From Planctomycetota bacterium (GTDB taxonomy: Bacteria; Planctomycetota; Phycisphaerae; Phycisphaerales; Zrk34): a stretch of DNA of 64,000 nucleotides. Both the position numbers and the translations under genes were made by a program. Below, piece after piece: positions 1 through 8,677 of the stretch. Numbering within the stretch: the first letter of the stretch is position 1; the number at the start of each line of letters is the position of its first letter. The stretch is taken from NCBI GenBank assembly GCA_016125255.1, contig WGMD01000002.1, forward strand, positions 496,001 through 560,000. Direction: 5' to 3'. A model generated the notes under the pieces. The model worked only from the letters and a program-made list of their open reading frames with translations, ran no database searches and had not been told where the DNA came from.

Positions 1-1683
1 TATCGTTTGAGCAGCCGGTCCACGACGGGCTCTAGCGCCGCGACCAGTTCGGACTGCTTGGCGCCGGGCTTTATCTCAACGGCCACCACCCGCTCGACCT
101 CGAAATCGTCATAGTGCCCCGCCGCATCCAACTTCGCCCGCAGGTCCAGCACCAGATTCGGGTCCGACACGCCCGCCAGCTCCGCGGTCTCGTAGTACGT
201 CTTAAATGCCGCGAGCACATCGTCTGCGCTATTCACAAAGTCCAGCACATACGTCGTGTCCTAGCCGTCGTACGCCCGGTTGAGCCGCGACAGCGTCTGC
301 ACCGCCTGAACCCCCGCCAGCCGCTTATCCACGTACATCCCGCACAACAGCGGCTGATCAAACCCCGTCTGAAACTTGTTGGCGACCAGCAGGATCTGGT
401 ACTCGTCCGTATCGAATGCCTCGCGGATGCTCCGCCCTCGCAGGTTCGCGTTCGTCGTCGGCGACTTCTCGCTGAACGGATCGGGGCCTGATTCCTTGTC
501 ATTGACCTCGCCCGAGAACGCCACCAGCGTGCCGATTCTGTACCCGCGCTCCTTAATGTACTTGTCGATCGCCAGCTTCCACCGCACCGCCTCCTGCCGG
601 CTCCCCACAACCACCATCGCCTTGCCCTTGCCCTCCAGCAGAGGGCCGACAAACTCGCGGAAATGCTCGACCACCACCTCCACCTTCTGCGCGATGTTGT
701 ACGGGTGCAGCTTCACCCACCCCATGATCTTCTTGAGCGCCTTGTTTCGTTCTACCTCTCGCTCATCGATCTCCCGCCCCTCGTTCGCCAGCTTGAACGC
801 CAAGGCGTAAGTCGTGTAGTTCTGGAGCACGTCGAGGATGAACCCCTCCTCGATCGCCTGCCGCATGGAGTACACGTCGAACGGCGCCGGAACGTTGTCC
901 TTGGCCGGCTTCCGCGTCGGGTCCGGCCGGGTGCCGAACAGCTCAATCGTCTTCGTCTTCGGCGTCGCCGTGAACGCCACGAATGTCACACCCCGCTCGT
1001 CTGCCCGCCCCGCCATCTGCGCTGCCAGCAGGTCCTCCGTGCTCACCTCACCCCCGTCCTTGAGCGCCTCGAGCTCCGCCGGCGACAGCACCGCCTTCAG
1101 ACTCGCCGCCGCCTCGCCCGATTGCGAGCTGTGCGCCTCGTCGGCGATCACCGCGAACCGCTTGCCCTGCGTCGCCGCCAGCTCCCGCACCTTCTCCAGA
1201 GCGAACGGGAACGTCTGGATCGTGCACACCACGATCTTCTTATCCCCCGACAGCGCCTCGGCCAGTTCCCCGCTCTTGGACCCGCCCTCGCCCTTGATCG
1301 TCGCGACCACACCCGTCGTCCGCTCGAAGTCGAAGATCGCCTCCTGCAACTGCGTGTCGATCAGGTTGCGGTCCGACACGACCAGCACCGAATCGAACAG
1401 CTTCGCGTGCTCGGCGTCGTGCAGGTCCGCCAGGAAGTGGGCCGACCATGCGATCGAGTTCGTCTTGCCCGACCCGGCCGAGTGCTGGATCAAGTACCGC
1501 CCGCCCGGGCCGTCGGCCAGCACCACCGCCTGGAGCTTCCGCGTCGCGTCGAGCTGGTGATACCGCGGGAAGATCACCTTCTCGATCTGCTTCTTCTTGT
1601 TCCGCACCGCCACCATGTACCGCCCCAGGATCTCCAGCCAGCTCGCCCGCTCCCACACCCCCTCCCACAGGTACGCCGGCTGG
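1..1683 (-). pseudogene. hsdR: Type I restriction enzyme R subunit, broken fragment
   Basis: ATP-dependent translocase/helicase part of a type I restriction-modification R subunit. Reading from 1683 downwards, the homology starts at YLWEGVWE and continues through a Walker A motif (HSAGSGKT), a DEAH box (ADEAHSSQ), FTATPKTK and a motif VI stretch (QTLSRLNRAY). An in-frame TAG at 261-263 then interrupts it, but the same frame goes on with DTTYVLDFVNSADDV to the window edge, exactly as the family does. The stop sits where relatives usually have Lys, so one AAG-to-TAG change would explain it. The N-terminal nuclease domain is absent: homology ends abruptly at about 1683, where a recombinase fragment begins on the other strand. 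No hsdM or hsdS is in view. This is a decayed gene, or two polypeptides if the stop is read as real. Confidence 0.85.
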
Positions 1684-3025
1684 GCTGATCGATCCTGACG
1701 CCGACGCATACGCGAACGAGGCTCGCCGCCCGATCGCGGAACAGATTAAGGATTTCGATAAGCACCAGCGCCGGCGCAATGCTGAGCGCAGTGCCTCCGA
1801 GACGGTCGCGATGGTTCGACTGCTCGTGACGGCGGCAGGTATTGGCAATTGGCAGCAGGCAACGCCTGATGCGATCGAACGTGGGTTGGCCAAGCTCCAG
1901 GAGGAGCAAGGCTTCCAGATCGCCCGCCGAAACAAGTATCGCACGGCACTACATACGTTCGCTACGTGGATGGTGCGGGAGTGTCGCGCCAGGTCGAACC
2001 CGGTCGCAGCGGTGCGCAAGCTTGCAGTCCCAGACGTTGAGTACCGCAGGGCGCTTGAGCCCGACGAGGTAGCTTGCCTCATCGCTGCCGCAGAGATTGG
2101 TGAGCAGATGGTGGGACGGACTCGCAAGGGCGTGGCACACCACCGCCGAACGGGTCACGATCACCCTGATGAGATTCGCTGGCGTTTGACCGGCCCTGAT
2201 CGTGCCCTGTTGTATCGGTTCACAATCGAAACGGGCCTGCGCCGCAGTGCCATCGAGCGTCTGGCCGCCGGCGACTTTGAGTTAGAGGATCAACCCGCTG
2301 TCACGGTTCGCCCAAAGGCCAACACAAAGAGCCGCAAATCCCAAAGCATCCCGCTCCGGGCAGCAACCGTTAATCTGCTAAAGACCCATTTGGCTGGCAA
2401 GCTGCCGGCGGCACCCGCGTTTGTCGTTCCACGACAAGACGAGACGGCTGACATGTTCCGTGCGGACCTGGCCGAGGCCCGCAGAGCTTGGATCGCAGAG
2501 GGCAACTCGCCCGAGGAGAGGGCCAGGCGAGCCGACAGCGATTACCTGAAGGACGTAGACGCTCAGGGCCGGCGGGTGGACTTCCATGCTCAGCGTACGA
2601 CCACGGGTACTTGGCTTGACCAGGCAGGTGTTGCCCTAAGCATTGCTACGAAGATCACCGGCCACTCCAGCGAACGCATCCTCAAACGGCACTATCACCG
2701 CTCAACTCAGGAGCAAGTGCGTCGAGCGATGGAGTCGTTGCCGGCGATTCCGATGGCGGCAACAGGCACGAACGCCGTGGCCGAATTCAAGGGGTTACAG
2801 ACACCACAGCAGCACCCACAGTACGGGCACGATTCCACGCGCTCGATGCGAACCGGTGCGAAGCAGCGTGGGCATGGACGTGCACGAGGCGCAGAAGCGC
2901 AAGCGCCTGCGGCGCAACAAAAAACACCGCGTGATGCGGTGTTTGATGGTGCTTCAGTGAAGCGAGGGCGACGGGGATCGAACCCGCAACCTCCGGATCG
3001 ACAGTCCGGTGCTCTAACCAATTGA
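1684..3025 (+). pseudogene. Tyrosine recombinase/integrase lacking its N-terminus
   Basis: Phage-type integrase. Recognisable sequence begins at about 1684 (GLIDPDADAY) and includes the core-binding domain and a complete catalytic set: Arg in TGLRRSAI, Lys in ANTKSRKSQ, HxxR in DFHAQRTTTGTW, His in ITGHSSERI and Tyr in LKRHYHR. Relatives carry some 50-60 more residues in front. Here that segment is missing, and the open frame upstream is only antisense hsdR, so no native start codon or ribosome site is visible. The last roughly 20 codons (RRGSNPQPPDRQSGALTN) are the antisense of the adjacent tRNA-Asp, as is common for planctomycete integrases that use a tRNA as attachment site. The catalytic domain could still fold, but the gene looks inactivated at its 5' end. 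Confidence 0.75.
2917..2944 (-). terminator. Intrinsic terminator of tRNA-Asp
   Basis: On the minus strand a perfect 8-bp stem (AACACCGC / GCGGTGTT) with a 5-nt loop is followed by a run of T. It lies 19 nt beyond the 3' end of the tRNA and inside the 3' part of the integrase frame. Confidence 0.8.
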
Positions 3026-3036
3026 GCTACACCCCC
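2963..3036 (-). tRNA. tRNA-Asp (GTC anticodon)
   Basis: A 74-nt cloverleaf on the minus strand. The acceptor arms GGGGGTG and CGCCCTC pair, the D stem is GCTC/GAGC, the anticodon arm CCGGA-CTGTCGA-TCCGG gives anticodon GTC, and the T arm holds TTCGAAC. The discriminator base is G and the CCA end is not encoded. It has its own promoter in the end of truA and its own terminator. The integrase frame enters it antisense, so its 3' half is the likely attachment site of the decayed island. Confidence 0.95.
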
Positions 3037-3067
3037 ATGTGGGGCCTCGGTCGGGCGAGGGACGATA

Positions 3068-3095
3068 ATCATAGGCCGCCGCCCGTGTGTGTCAA
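3068..3095 (-). promoter_or_regulatory. Sigma-70 type promoter for tRNA-Asp
   Basis: On the minus strand there is a perfect -35 box TTGACA (3095-3090), a 16-bp spacer, and TATGAT (3073-3068). The tRNA 5' end lies about 30 nt further on. The promoter sits inside the last codons of truA, whose stop codon overlaps the -10 box. Confidence 0.8.
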
Positions 3096-3860
3096 GGGCG
3101 CGTAAGGGGGATACTTAATCCATTCCAGGCAAAGACCCTGCGGCCCGAGCGTCGGGCCGGCCAGTTCGCGCCGGGCCTCGGCGAGCATCGTCAGAATTCG
3201 CCCCGGCTCGAAGCGTCCCCGGCCGACCTCCACCAGCGTCCCGGCGATGATCCGCACCATGTTGTAGAGAAATCCGCTGCCCGACACGACGATGTGCAGT
3301 TCCTGATCGGCCGGCTCGACGGTGCAGGCGTGCACCCGGCGGACGGTCGAGACGCGGTTGTGCCCCGCGGCGGCGAAGGCGGCGAAATCGTGCTCGCCGA
3401 CGAGCAGCGCGGCCGCCGCACGCATCGCCTCGATCGACAGCGGCGTCCAGCAGTGATACACCACCGACCGGAGCCACAGCGGCCGATGCTGCGAGGTGAA
3501 CAGGCGGTAGCGGTACTGTTTGTCGATGGCGTCGCTCGTCGCATCGAACGTGTCGTGCACGATGCACGCGTCGCGCACCTCGACGTCTTCGGGCAGGCGG
3601 CTGTTGAGCGCCATCGCCAACCGCTCGACGGGAATGCGCGTGTCCGCATCGAAGTGCGCGACCTTCCCCAATGCATGCACGCCCGCATCCGTGCGCGAGG
3701 CGCCCTGCACATGCACCGGCTGCCCGATCGTGTGCATGATCGCTTCGCGCACGACGGCCTGCACGGTCCGCAGCGACCCGGTCGGCGCGTCCTGCGCCTG
3801 CCAACCGTGAAACGCCGTGCCGTCGTAGGCGATGGTGAGCTTGTAGCGGTGTTGCGTCAT
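3069..3860 (-). CDS. truA: tRNA pseudouridine synthase A
   Basis: Converts uridines 38-40 of tRNA anticodon arms to pseudouridine. The 263-residue length is normal for the family. The N-terminus KLTIAYDGTAFHGWQ and the catalytic motif ASRTDAGVHALG, with Asp at residue 58, are both present, and the C-terminal region FLYNMVRIIAGTLVEVG is typical. The gene is directly upstream of, and co-oriented with, tRNA-Asp, and carries that tRNA's promoter in its 3' end. No clear Shine-Dalgarno precedes the ATG. Confidence 0.95.
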   Translation of the reverse strand: MTQHRYKLTIAYDGTAFHGWQAQDAPTGSLRTVQAVVREAIMHTIGQPVHVQGASRTDAGVHALGKVAHFDADTRIPVERLAMALNSRLPEDVEVRDACIVHDTFDATSDAIDKQYRYRLFTSQHRPLWLRSVVYHCWTPLSIEAMRAAAALLVGEHDFAAFAAAGHNRVSTVRRVHACTVEPADQELHIVVSGSGFLYNMVRIIAGTLVEVGRGRFEPGRILTMLAEARRELAGPTLGPQGLCLEWIKYPPYAPLTHTGGGL

Positions 3861-3897
3861 GAGCGATCGGGCCGGCGGCGGGAAACTTCGAGCGACT

Positions 3898-4407
3898 TCA
3901 ATATTCGAATCCGTCCCGGCGCGGATGAATCAGCGACGGGCCGTCGTTGAGTACGCCGGCGTCGAGGATGCGGCCGATGTACAGATCGTGATCGCCTTCG
4001 ATGTCGATGTGCCGTACCAATTCGCAGTCGAAGTACGCCGCCGCCCGCGTGAGCACCGGCGAGCCGCGCGGCTTGCGGACGAGGTCGAGCGTCTCGAATC
4101 CGTCCTGCTTGATGACGGTATCGTAACGGAATTTCCGCTGGAGCAGCCGATCCGTCTCGGCAATCTGATTGAGCGCGAATCCGCGGCTTTCATGCAGGAA
4201 CGGCCCGACCGCCAGCGTCTTGTCGATGGCCAGCATCAGCATCGGCGGCTCGAACGTCACCTGCTGCACCCAACTGACAAGCACCGCGCGCATGCGATGC
4301 TCGTGCGCCGCCGTCAGAATGAACTGAGTCAGCGGAAGGCGCGCCAGGGCTTTTCCGATCGACCCGCGTACATCGCCGCCAACGGGATCGCTGATGGATT
4401 CATCCAT
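3898..4407 (-). CDS. Flavin reductase-like FMN-binding protein
   Basis: 169 residues resembling the flavin-reductase-like split-barrel family: LTQFILTAAHEHRMRAVLVS near the start, FEPPMLMLAIDKT, and the typical HDLYIGRILDAGVL near the end. Such proteins bind FMN and reduce flavin or serve as flavin-linked oxidoreductases; the electron partner cannot be read from sequence. An upstream ATG at 4458 is possible, but the ATG at 4407 has a strong GGAGGT eight bases in front and is preferred. It lies between truA and a nucleosidase-like gene on the same strand. Confidence 0.75.
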   Translation of the reverse strand: MDESISDPVGGDVRGSIGKALARLPLTQFILTAAHEHRMRAVLVSWVQQVTFEPPMLMLAIDKTLAVGPFLHESRGFALNQIAETDRLLQRKFRYDTVIKQDGFETLDLVRKPRGSPVLTRAAAYFDCELVRHIDIEGDHDLYIGRILDAGVLNDGPSLIHPRRDGFEY

Positions 4408-4479
4408 ATCTTGCCACCTCCCCGAAACCGAACGCGGATCAGCATATCGCCGGGCCATTCGCTCCGCAAAGCCGGCCCG

Positions 4480-5175
4480 CTAGAGCAACGCCGCGATCCG
4501 CTCCGCCGCCGCCTCCGCCGCCCGTCGGGCCTGTTTGCCCAGCCGCATGAGCCGCCCGATCTGATGCGGCCGGGTCATGATGCTCCACATCGCCCCGCGC
4601 ACGCTCACGCGCCCGTCGCGCCCCGTCATCCCCATCAGCCAACCGGGCAGCAGCTCGCCCGCTTCGTCGAAGATGGCTCGTGCACATCGCCAGGGCACTT
4701 CAAAGTGATCGCACACTTCCGCGATCGCCGCCGATTCCATGTCGATGGCGTCGACGCCATCGGCAAACAGCCGGGCTTTTTCGTCCGGTGACTCGATGAG
4801 TAGATCGCTGGTCCGCAGAACGCCGCGGGATTGGCCCGGCAGCGTCGGGTGGAGCCGAACATTGCGGGCGGCGTCGATGATCTGGGCCGGCTCGATGACG
4901 TGGCCCGTGTGCAGATTCGGGTTGGCCGCCCCGGCGGTGCCCGTGATCAGCACCGCCGCCGGGCTGACAAGCTGGATCATCCGCCGCGTGACCTTGCCCG
5001 CCCGGTCCGGCCCGATCCCCGTCACCACGACGATCACGCGCCGCCCATCATGCGTACCGACAAAGGTCAACGTGCCGCGCAGCAGCGACCGGTCGCGCCG
5101 CAGCCGCAGCCGCCTCACCAGCGGCCCGACCTCCGCCGCCACCGCCGCCGTGATAAGCGTCGCCGACTCGGACAT
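4480..5175 (-). CDS. Nucleoside phosphorylase-superfamily protein (MTA/SAH nucleosidase-like)
   Basis: 231 residues with the PNP/UDP phosphorylase fold signature. An N-terminal strand opens with LITAAVAAEVGPL, followed by a Gly-rich VVVTGIGPDRAG, GTAGAANPNL, and the substrate-site motif VDAIDMESAAIAEVC with the conserved Met-Glu-Ser. Relatives cleave purine nucleosides such as methylthioadenosine or adenosylhomocysteine; others act in menaquinone or hopanoid synthesis, and the substrate here is not determined. An in-frame TTG at 5214 would add 13 residues, but the ATG at 5175 begins the conserved part. It is divergent from the WecA-like gene at 5274. Confidence 0.7.
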   Translation of the reverse strand: MSESATLITAAVAAEVGPLVRRLRLRRDRSLLRGTLTFVGTHDGRRVIVVVTGIGPDRAGKVTRRMIQLVSPAAVLITGTAGAANPNLHTGHVIEPAQIIDAARNVRLHPTLPGQSRGVLRTSDLLIESPDEKARLFADGVDAIDMESAAIAEVCDHFEVPWRCARAIFDEAGELLPGWLMGMTGRDGRVSVRGAMWSIMTRPHQIGRLMRLGKQARRAAEAAAERIAALL

Positions 5176-5273
5176 ATGGTTGTGAAAATACGTCAAATCA
5201 GCGATAAAGACCAACGCGAGCGCCCCGGCTTCGACGCGTCGACCGAACGCTCCGCACGAGGTTCGCTCACTTT

Positions 5274-6356
5274 ATGATCGTGATCTGCCTTTCACTTATT
5301 GTGCTCGCTTTCATCATCGCCTGTCCGCTGACGGGGGTGATGCGGAAAGTCGGCGTGAAGTTGGGGCAGATGGACGCACCGGGCGAGCGGAAGCTGCATA
5401 CGACGCCGATTCCGGCGACGGGGGGCGTGGCGGTGTTCTGGGGCGTGGTCGGGCCGATCGTGGCGGGGTTGGTGCTGGTGCATGTCGTGCCGATCGGCGT
5501 ATGGGACGAAATCGCGCCCGCGCTGGTCAAACATCTGCCGGGAATCGGGAATCGCACGATGATGGCGGGCGCGCTGGTGGCCTGTCTGGCCGTGCTGCAC
5601 ATCACGGGCCTTGTCGACGACCGCAAGAATCTCGGGCCGTTCCTCAAGCTCGGCATTCAGGCCGGCGCGGCGGCGACGATGGCGATCTTTTTCGACGTCC
5701 GCCTGCTCGAACTGCTCGGCCCGGTGCCCAGCATTCTCGCCACCATCGTCTGGCTCATCGTCATCACCAACGCCTTCAATTTCCTGGACAACATGGACGG
5801 CCTGTCCGCCGGCGTGGCTACGATCTGCGCCGCCATCCTGCTCGCCGCCGCGCTCATCAGCGGGCAGTGGTTCGTCGCCGCCGTGCTGGCGCTGCTCATC
5901 GGGGCGCTGCTGGGCTTCCTCGTGTTCAACTTCCCGCCGGCGAAGATCTTCATGGGCGACGGCGGGTCGCTCGTCGTCGGTTTCCTCATGGGCATCAGCG
6001 CCGTGCGCGTCACGTATTATGACCCGCAGCTCGGCTCGGCGTGGTGGGCGGTGTTCACGCCGGCGATCGTGCTGGCGATTCCGCTCTACGACTTCCTTTC
6101 CGTCACGATCCTCCGCATCGCGCAGGGCAAGAGCCCCTTCGTCGGCGACACGCAGCACTTTTCCCATCGACTCGTCCGCAAGGGCCTGACGCGGCCGGCC
6201 GCTGTGATGGTCGTCTGGGCGTGCACGCTGGCGACGGGACTCGGCGGCGTGATGATCGGGCGCGTGGCGTCATGGCAAGCGGCGCTGATCGTCGCGCAGA
6301 CCGCCGCGATCCTGCTCGTGCTCGCCCTGCTTGAACGCACGGGAAACAAGCCATGA
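5274..6356 (+). CDS. WecA/MraY-type undecaprenyl-phosphate sugar-1-phosphate transferase
   Basis: Integral membrane enzyme of the family that moves a sugar-1-phosphate from a UDP-sugar to a polyprenyl phosphate, starting O-antigen or other envelope glycan synthesis. The 360 residues are mostly hydrophobic helices. Family signatures are an N-terminal GERKLHTTPIPATGGVA, the cytosolic catalytic motif NAFNFLDNMDGLSAG, and PPAKIFMGDGGSLVVGF; a HFSHRL motif follows. WecA/TagO-type is more likely than MraY because no peptidoglycan genes are nearby and the next gene is O-antigen ligase-like. The stop overlaps the next start by 4 bp (ATGA). Confidence 0.88.
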   Translation: MIVICLSLIVLAFIIACPLTGVMRKVGVKLGQMDAPGERKLHTTPIPATGGVAVFWGVVGPIVAGLVLVHVVPIGVWDEIAPALVKHLPGIGNRTMMAGALVACLAVLHITGLVDDRKNLGPFLKLGIQAGAAATMAIFFDVRLLELLGPVPSILATIVWLIVITNAFNFLDNMDGLSAGVATICAAILLAAALISGQWFVAAVLALLIGALLGFLVFNFPPAKIFMGDGGSLVVGFLMGISAVRVTYYDPQLGSAWWAVFTPAIVLAIPLYDFLSVTILRIAQGKSPFVGDTQHFSHRLVRKGLTRPAAVMVVWACTLATGLGGVMIGRVASWQAALIVAQTAAILLVLALLERTGNKP

Positions 6357-8593
6357 CCGACGCCCCCCCCGCCGCCGCCGAGGCGCCCGCTTCGCCCGAC
6401 CGCCTGCCGTGGCTCGGGCTGGTCGCAACGGTCGGCCTCATCTGCCTGGCGGCGGTGCACTGCATCGTCATGTTCAGCCCGCAAACGGATTGGATGACGG
6501 ACCCGCGACTGCAATCGGAATTGAGCGTCGAAGTCGGGCCGACGGGCGCGGCGATCTGCGACCTGCTCGCCGTGCTGTTGCTCGCGCTCACGCTGGTCAG
6601 TCATGTGTGGCGCGGTCATCGTCTGCGCTGCACGCTGGTCGCGCTCTGGATCGTCGGCGTCGTGTTCGCCCTGTTACAGGGCTCGCACGACGCCGAGTCG
6701 CTGCGCATCGCCGGGAACTGGATCGGCGCGACGGCGTTGGGCCTCGCCGCGATGCATCTTGCCGCCAATGCGTTGCTTCGCCGGCTGATGTTCGCGGCGA
6801 TGATCGGTCTGACGCTTCCGCTGGCCGGCGAAGCGCTCTATCAGGTCACCGTCGAGCATGCCCAGACCGTCGAGGACTATCAGCAGCACAAGGACATATA
6901 CCTGCGCGAGCGCGGATGGGCCGAGGGCTCCAGCGAGCAGCGGCAATACGAAGAGCGGCTCAATCAGCTTGAGGCCACGGGCCGCTTCGGGTTCTCCAAC
7001 GTGTTCGGGTCGGTGATGGCCGCCCTGACGCTGCTCGGGGCGGGAGCGTCATTCGCCTTGCTGAAGCGTGATCGCAAATCGCCGGCCGGTTATCTCATCG
7101 CCGGCGCGGCCCTGCTCGGGGGCGTGACGCTGATGCTCACCTTCTCCAAGGGCGCTATCCTCGCGCTGATCGTCGCCTCGGCGGCGGCGCTGGGGTTGGG
7201 GACACGATGGATAAAGATCGCGCCGTGGATATGGGGCGCGATGGCGGTCGGTGTGGTGCTGCTGGGGATCGTGGCGGTGATCGGGCGCGGCGCGATCGGG
7301 CCGCCCGAGTCGGCGAGCGGCGAGCGGTCGCTGCTGTTCCGCTATCACTATTGGCAGGGCGCGGGCCGCATGATCGTCGATCATCCCGTGCGCGGCGTCG
7401 GGCCGGGCGATTTTCAGGACGCCTACGTCATCGACAAGAACCCCATCAGCCCCGAAGACGTCACCGACCCGCACAATGTGTTCGTCGCGTGGATCGCCAC
7501 GCTGGGCGTCGGCGGATGGGCCTGGTCGCTGATGCTGCTGTGGATGCTCGCTTACATGGGCGCCGCGGCGTCGAAGTCGATCGCGCCCGAGCCGACCGGC
7601 GAGACGGCCAAGCACGTGCTGATCTACGCCGCCGTCGGGGCGGGGGTGCTCGCCTTCGGGTCGCAGTACGCGGTCGAGTGGATGCGCTATTGGATCGACA
7701 CCTCGCTGCTGTGGGCGGCGACGATGGTCGGGTTCATCGCGGTGACCGCCGGTCTGAGCACGCGCGACTGTCTCGACACGCCGCTCGCCCGGCTTGGCCT
7801 CTTCGCCGGCGCGCTGGCGATGGCGCTGCACAGCCAGATCGAAATGACGCTCACGAACACAATGGCCGCGCCGACGATGTTCGCCCTGCTGGGCCTCGCC
7901 GCCGCGCCGGTCGATTCCGCGCCCGGCGCTGCGCGTCGGCGAACCGCCGGGATCATCGCCATCGCCGGCGTTGCCGTGCTGGCGGCCGTCGCGAGCATCG
8001 CCACCGTGCCGCTGATCGTCAACCAGTCGCATCTGCACGAGGCGGCTCAGATGCTCCGCACCGGCGCCAAATACAATCGGCTCGACCGCTATCGCCCGAT
8101 GGTCATCGCGGAATTGCAATCCCCGCTGGTTTATCCGCCTGATGCACGCCGCGCGATCGACATCAGCGACCTGGAACTGGAGACGGCCATCGATGCCCAT
8201 CAGGCGGGCGATGCAAAATCGCGCGACGCCGCCCTGAAGCGCGCCGTCGATGTGCTCACGCAGGCGATGGCGATCGGACAGATGGCCTCGCAGCTCCATC
8301 GCCACATCGCGCTGATTCATCATCAGGCATGGCGCATGACCGGCGATGCGGGCGAACTGGCCAAAGCCATCGACGCGGCGAAGCGGATGCTGAGCGTCGA
8401 TCCCTACAACATCAGCGGCCATCTGCTGGCGGGCGATCTGGCGTGGGCGGCCAACGACAAGACCGACGCGGCGGCGCAGTACCGGCGGGCCATCGAACTC
8501 AGCGACGGCTTGTACCTCGATCCGAAGCGCCAGATCACCGCGGAGCAGCGCAAGGTTCTGGAGGAACGGATTCGTCATCTCGACGGGGGTTGA
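6353..8593 (+). CDS. O-antigen ligase/polymerase-like membrane protein with TPR-like tail
   Basis: 746 residues. Roughly ten or more hydrophobic helices fill the first 580 residues. They enclose the Wzy/WaaL-type periplasmic loop motif DHPVRGVGPGDF followed by DPHNVFVAWIATLGVGG. After the membrane part, a soluble C-terminal region of about 150 residues (LAKAIDAAKRMLSVDPYN and following) looks like tetratricopeptide repeats. The family joins polyprenyl-linked glycans to an acceptor. Translational coupling (ATGA) to the WecA-like gene supports a joint role in making a surface glycan. The acceptor could be lipid A or, as in some relatives, a protein. Confidence 0.82.
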   Translation: MTDAPPAAAEAPASPDRLPWLGLVATVGLICLAAVHCIVMFSPQTDWMTDPRLQSELSVEVGPTGAAICDLLAVLLLALTLVSHVWRGHRLRCTLVALWIVGVVFALLQGSHDAESLRIAGNWIGATALGLAAMHLAANALLRRLMFAAMIGLTLPLAGEALYQVTVEHAQTVEDYQQHKDIYLRERGWAEGSSEQRQYEERLNQLEATGRFGFSNVFGSVMAALTLLGAGASFALLKRDRKSPAGYLIAGAALLGGVTLMLTFSKGAILALIVASAAALGLGTRWIKIAPWIWGAMAVGVVLLGIVAVIGRGAIGPPESASGERSLLFRYHYWQGAGRMIVDHPVRGVGPGDFQDAYVIDKNPISPEDVTDPHNVFVAWIATLGVGGWAWSLMLLWMLAYMGAAASKSIAPEPTGETAKHVLIYAAVGAGVLAFGSQYAVEWMRYWIDTSLLWAATMVGFIAVTAGLSTRDCLDTPLARLGLFAGALAMALHSQIEMTLTNTMAAPTMFALLGLAAAPVDSAPGAARRRTAGIIAIAGVAVLAAVASIATVPLIVNQSHLHEAAQMLRTGAKYNRLDRYRPMVIAELQSPLVYPPDARRAIDISDLELETAIDAHQAGDAKSRDAALKRAVDVLTQAMAIGQMASQLHRHIALIHHQAWRMTGDAGELAKAIDAAKRMLSVDPYNISGHLLAGDLAWAANDKTDAAAQYRRAIELSDGLYLDPKRQITAEQRKVLEERIRHLDGG

Positions 8594-8600
8594 CAAGAGC

Positions 8601-8630
8601 GGGGCACGCCGCGAGCGGCTTCGCTAAACG
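8601..8630. repeat. REP-like palindrome, intergenic copy
   Basis: On the minus strand this reads CGTTTAGCGAAGCCGCTCGC then GGCGTGCCCC: a GCCGC/GCGGC stem next to a GTTTAGCG tag. Related sequences occur at 16668, 20446, 30759, 31854, 45206 and 58491. It follows the ligase gene at once and may serve as its terminator. Confidence 0.6.
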
Positions 8631-8677
8631 GGACGAGCGCGCTTCACGTCGCGCGATGGTTCGGCTACGATGTGCGC

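Noticed and set aside
1448-1683. 5' extension of the integrase frame
   Set aside because: It translates antisense hsdR into Pro/Ser/Ala-rich text. The integrase similarity starts only at about 1684.
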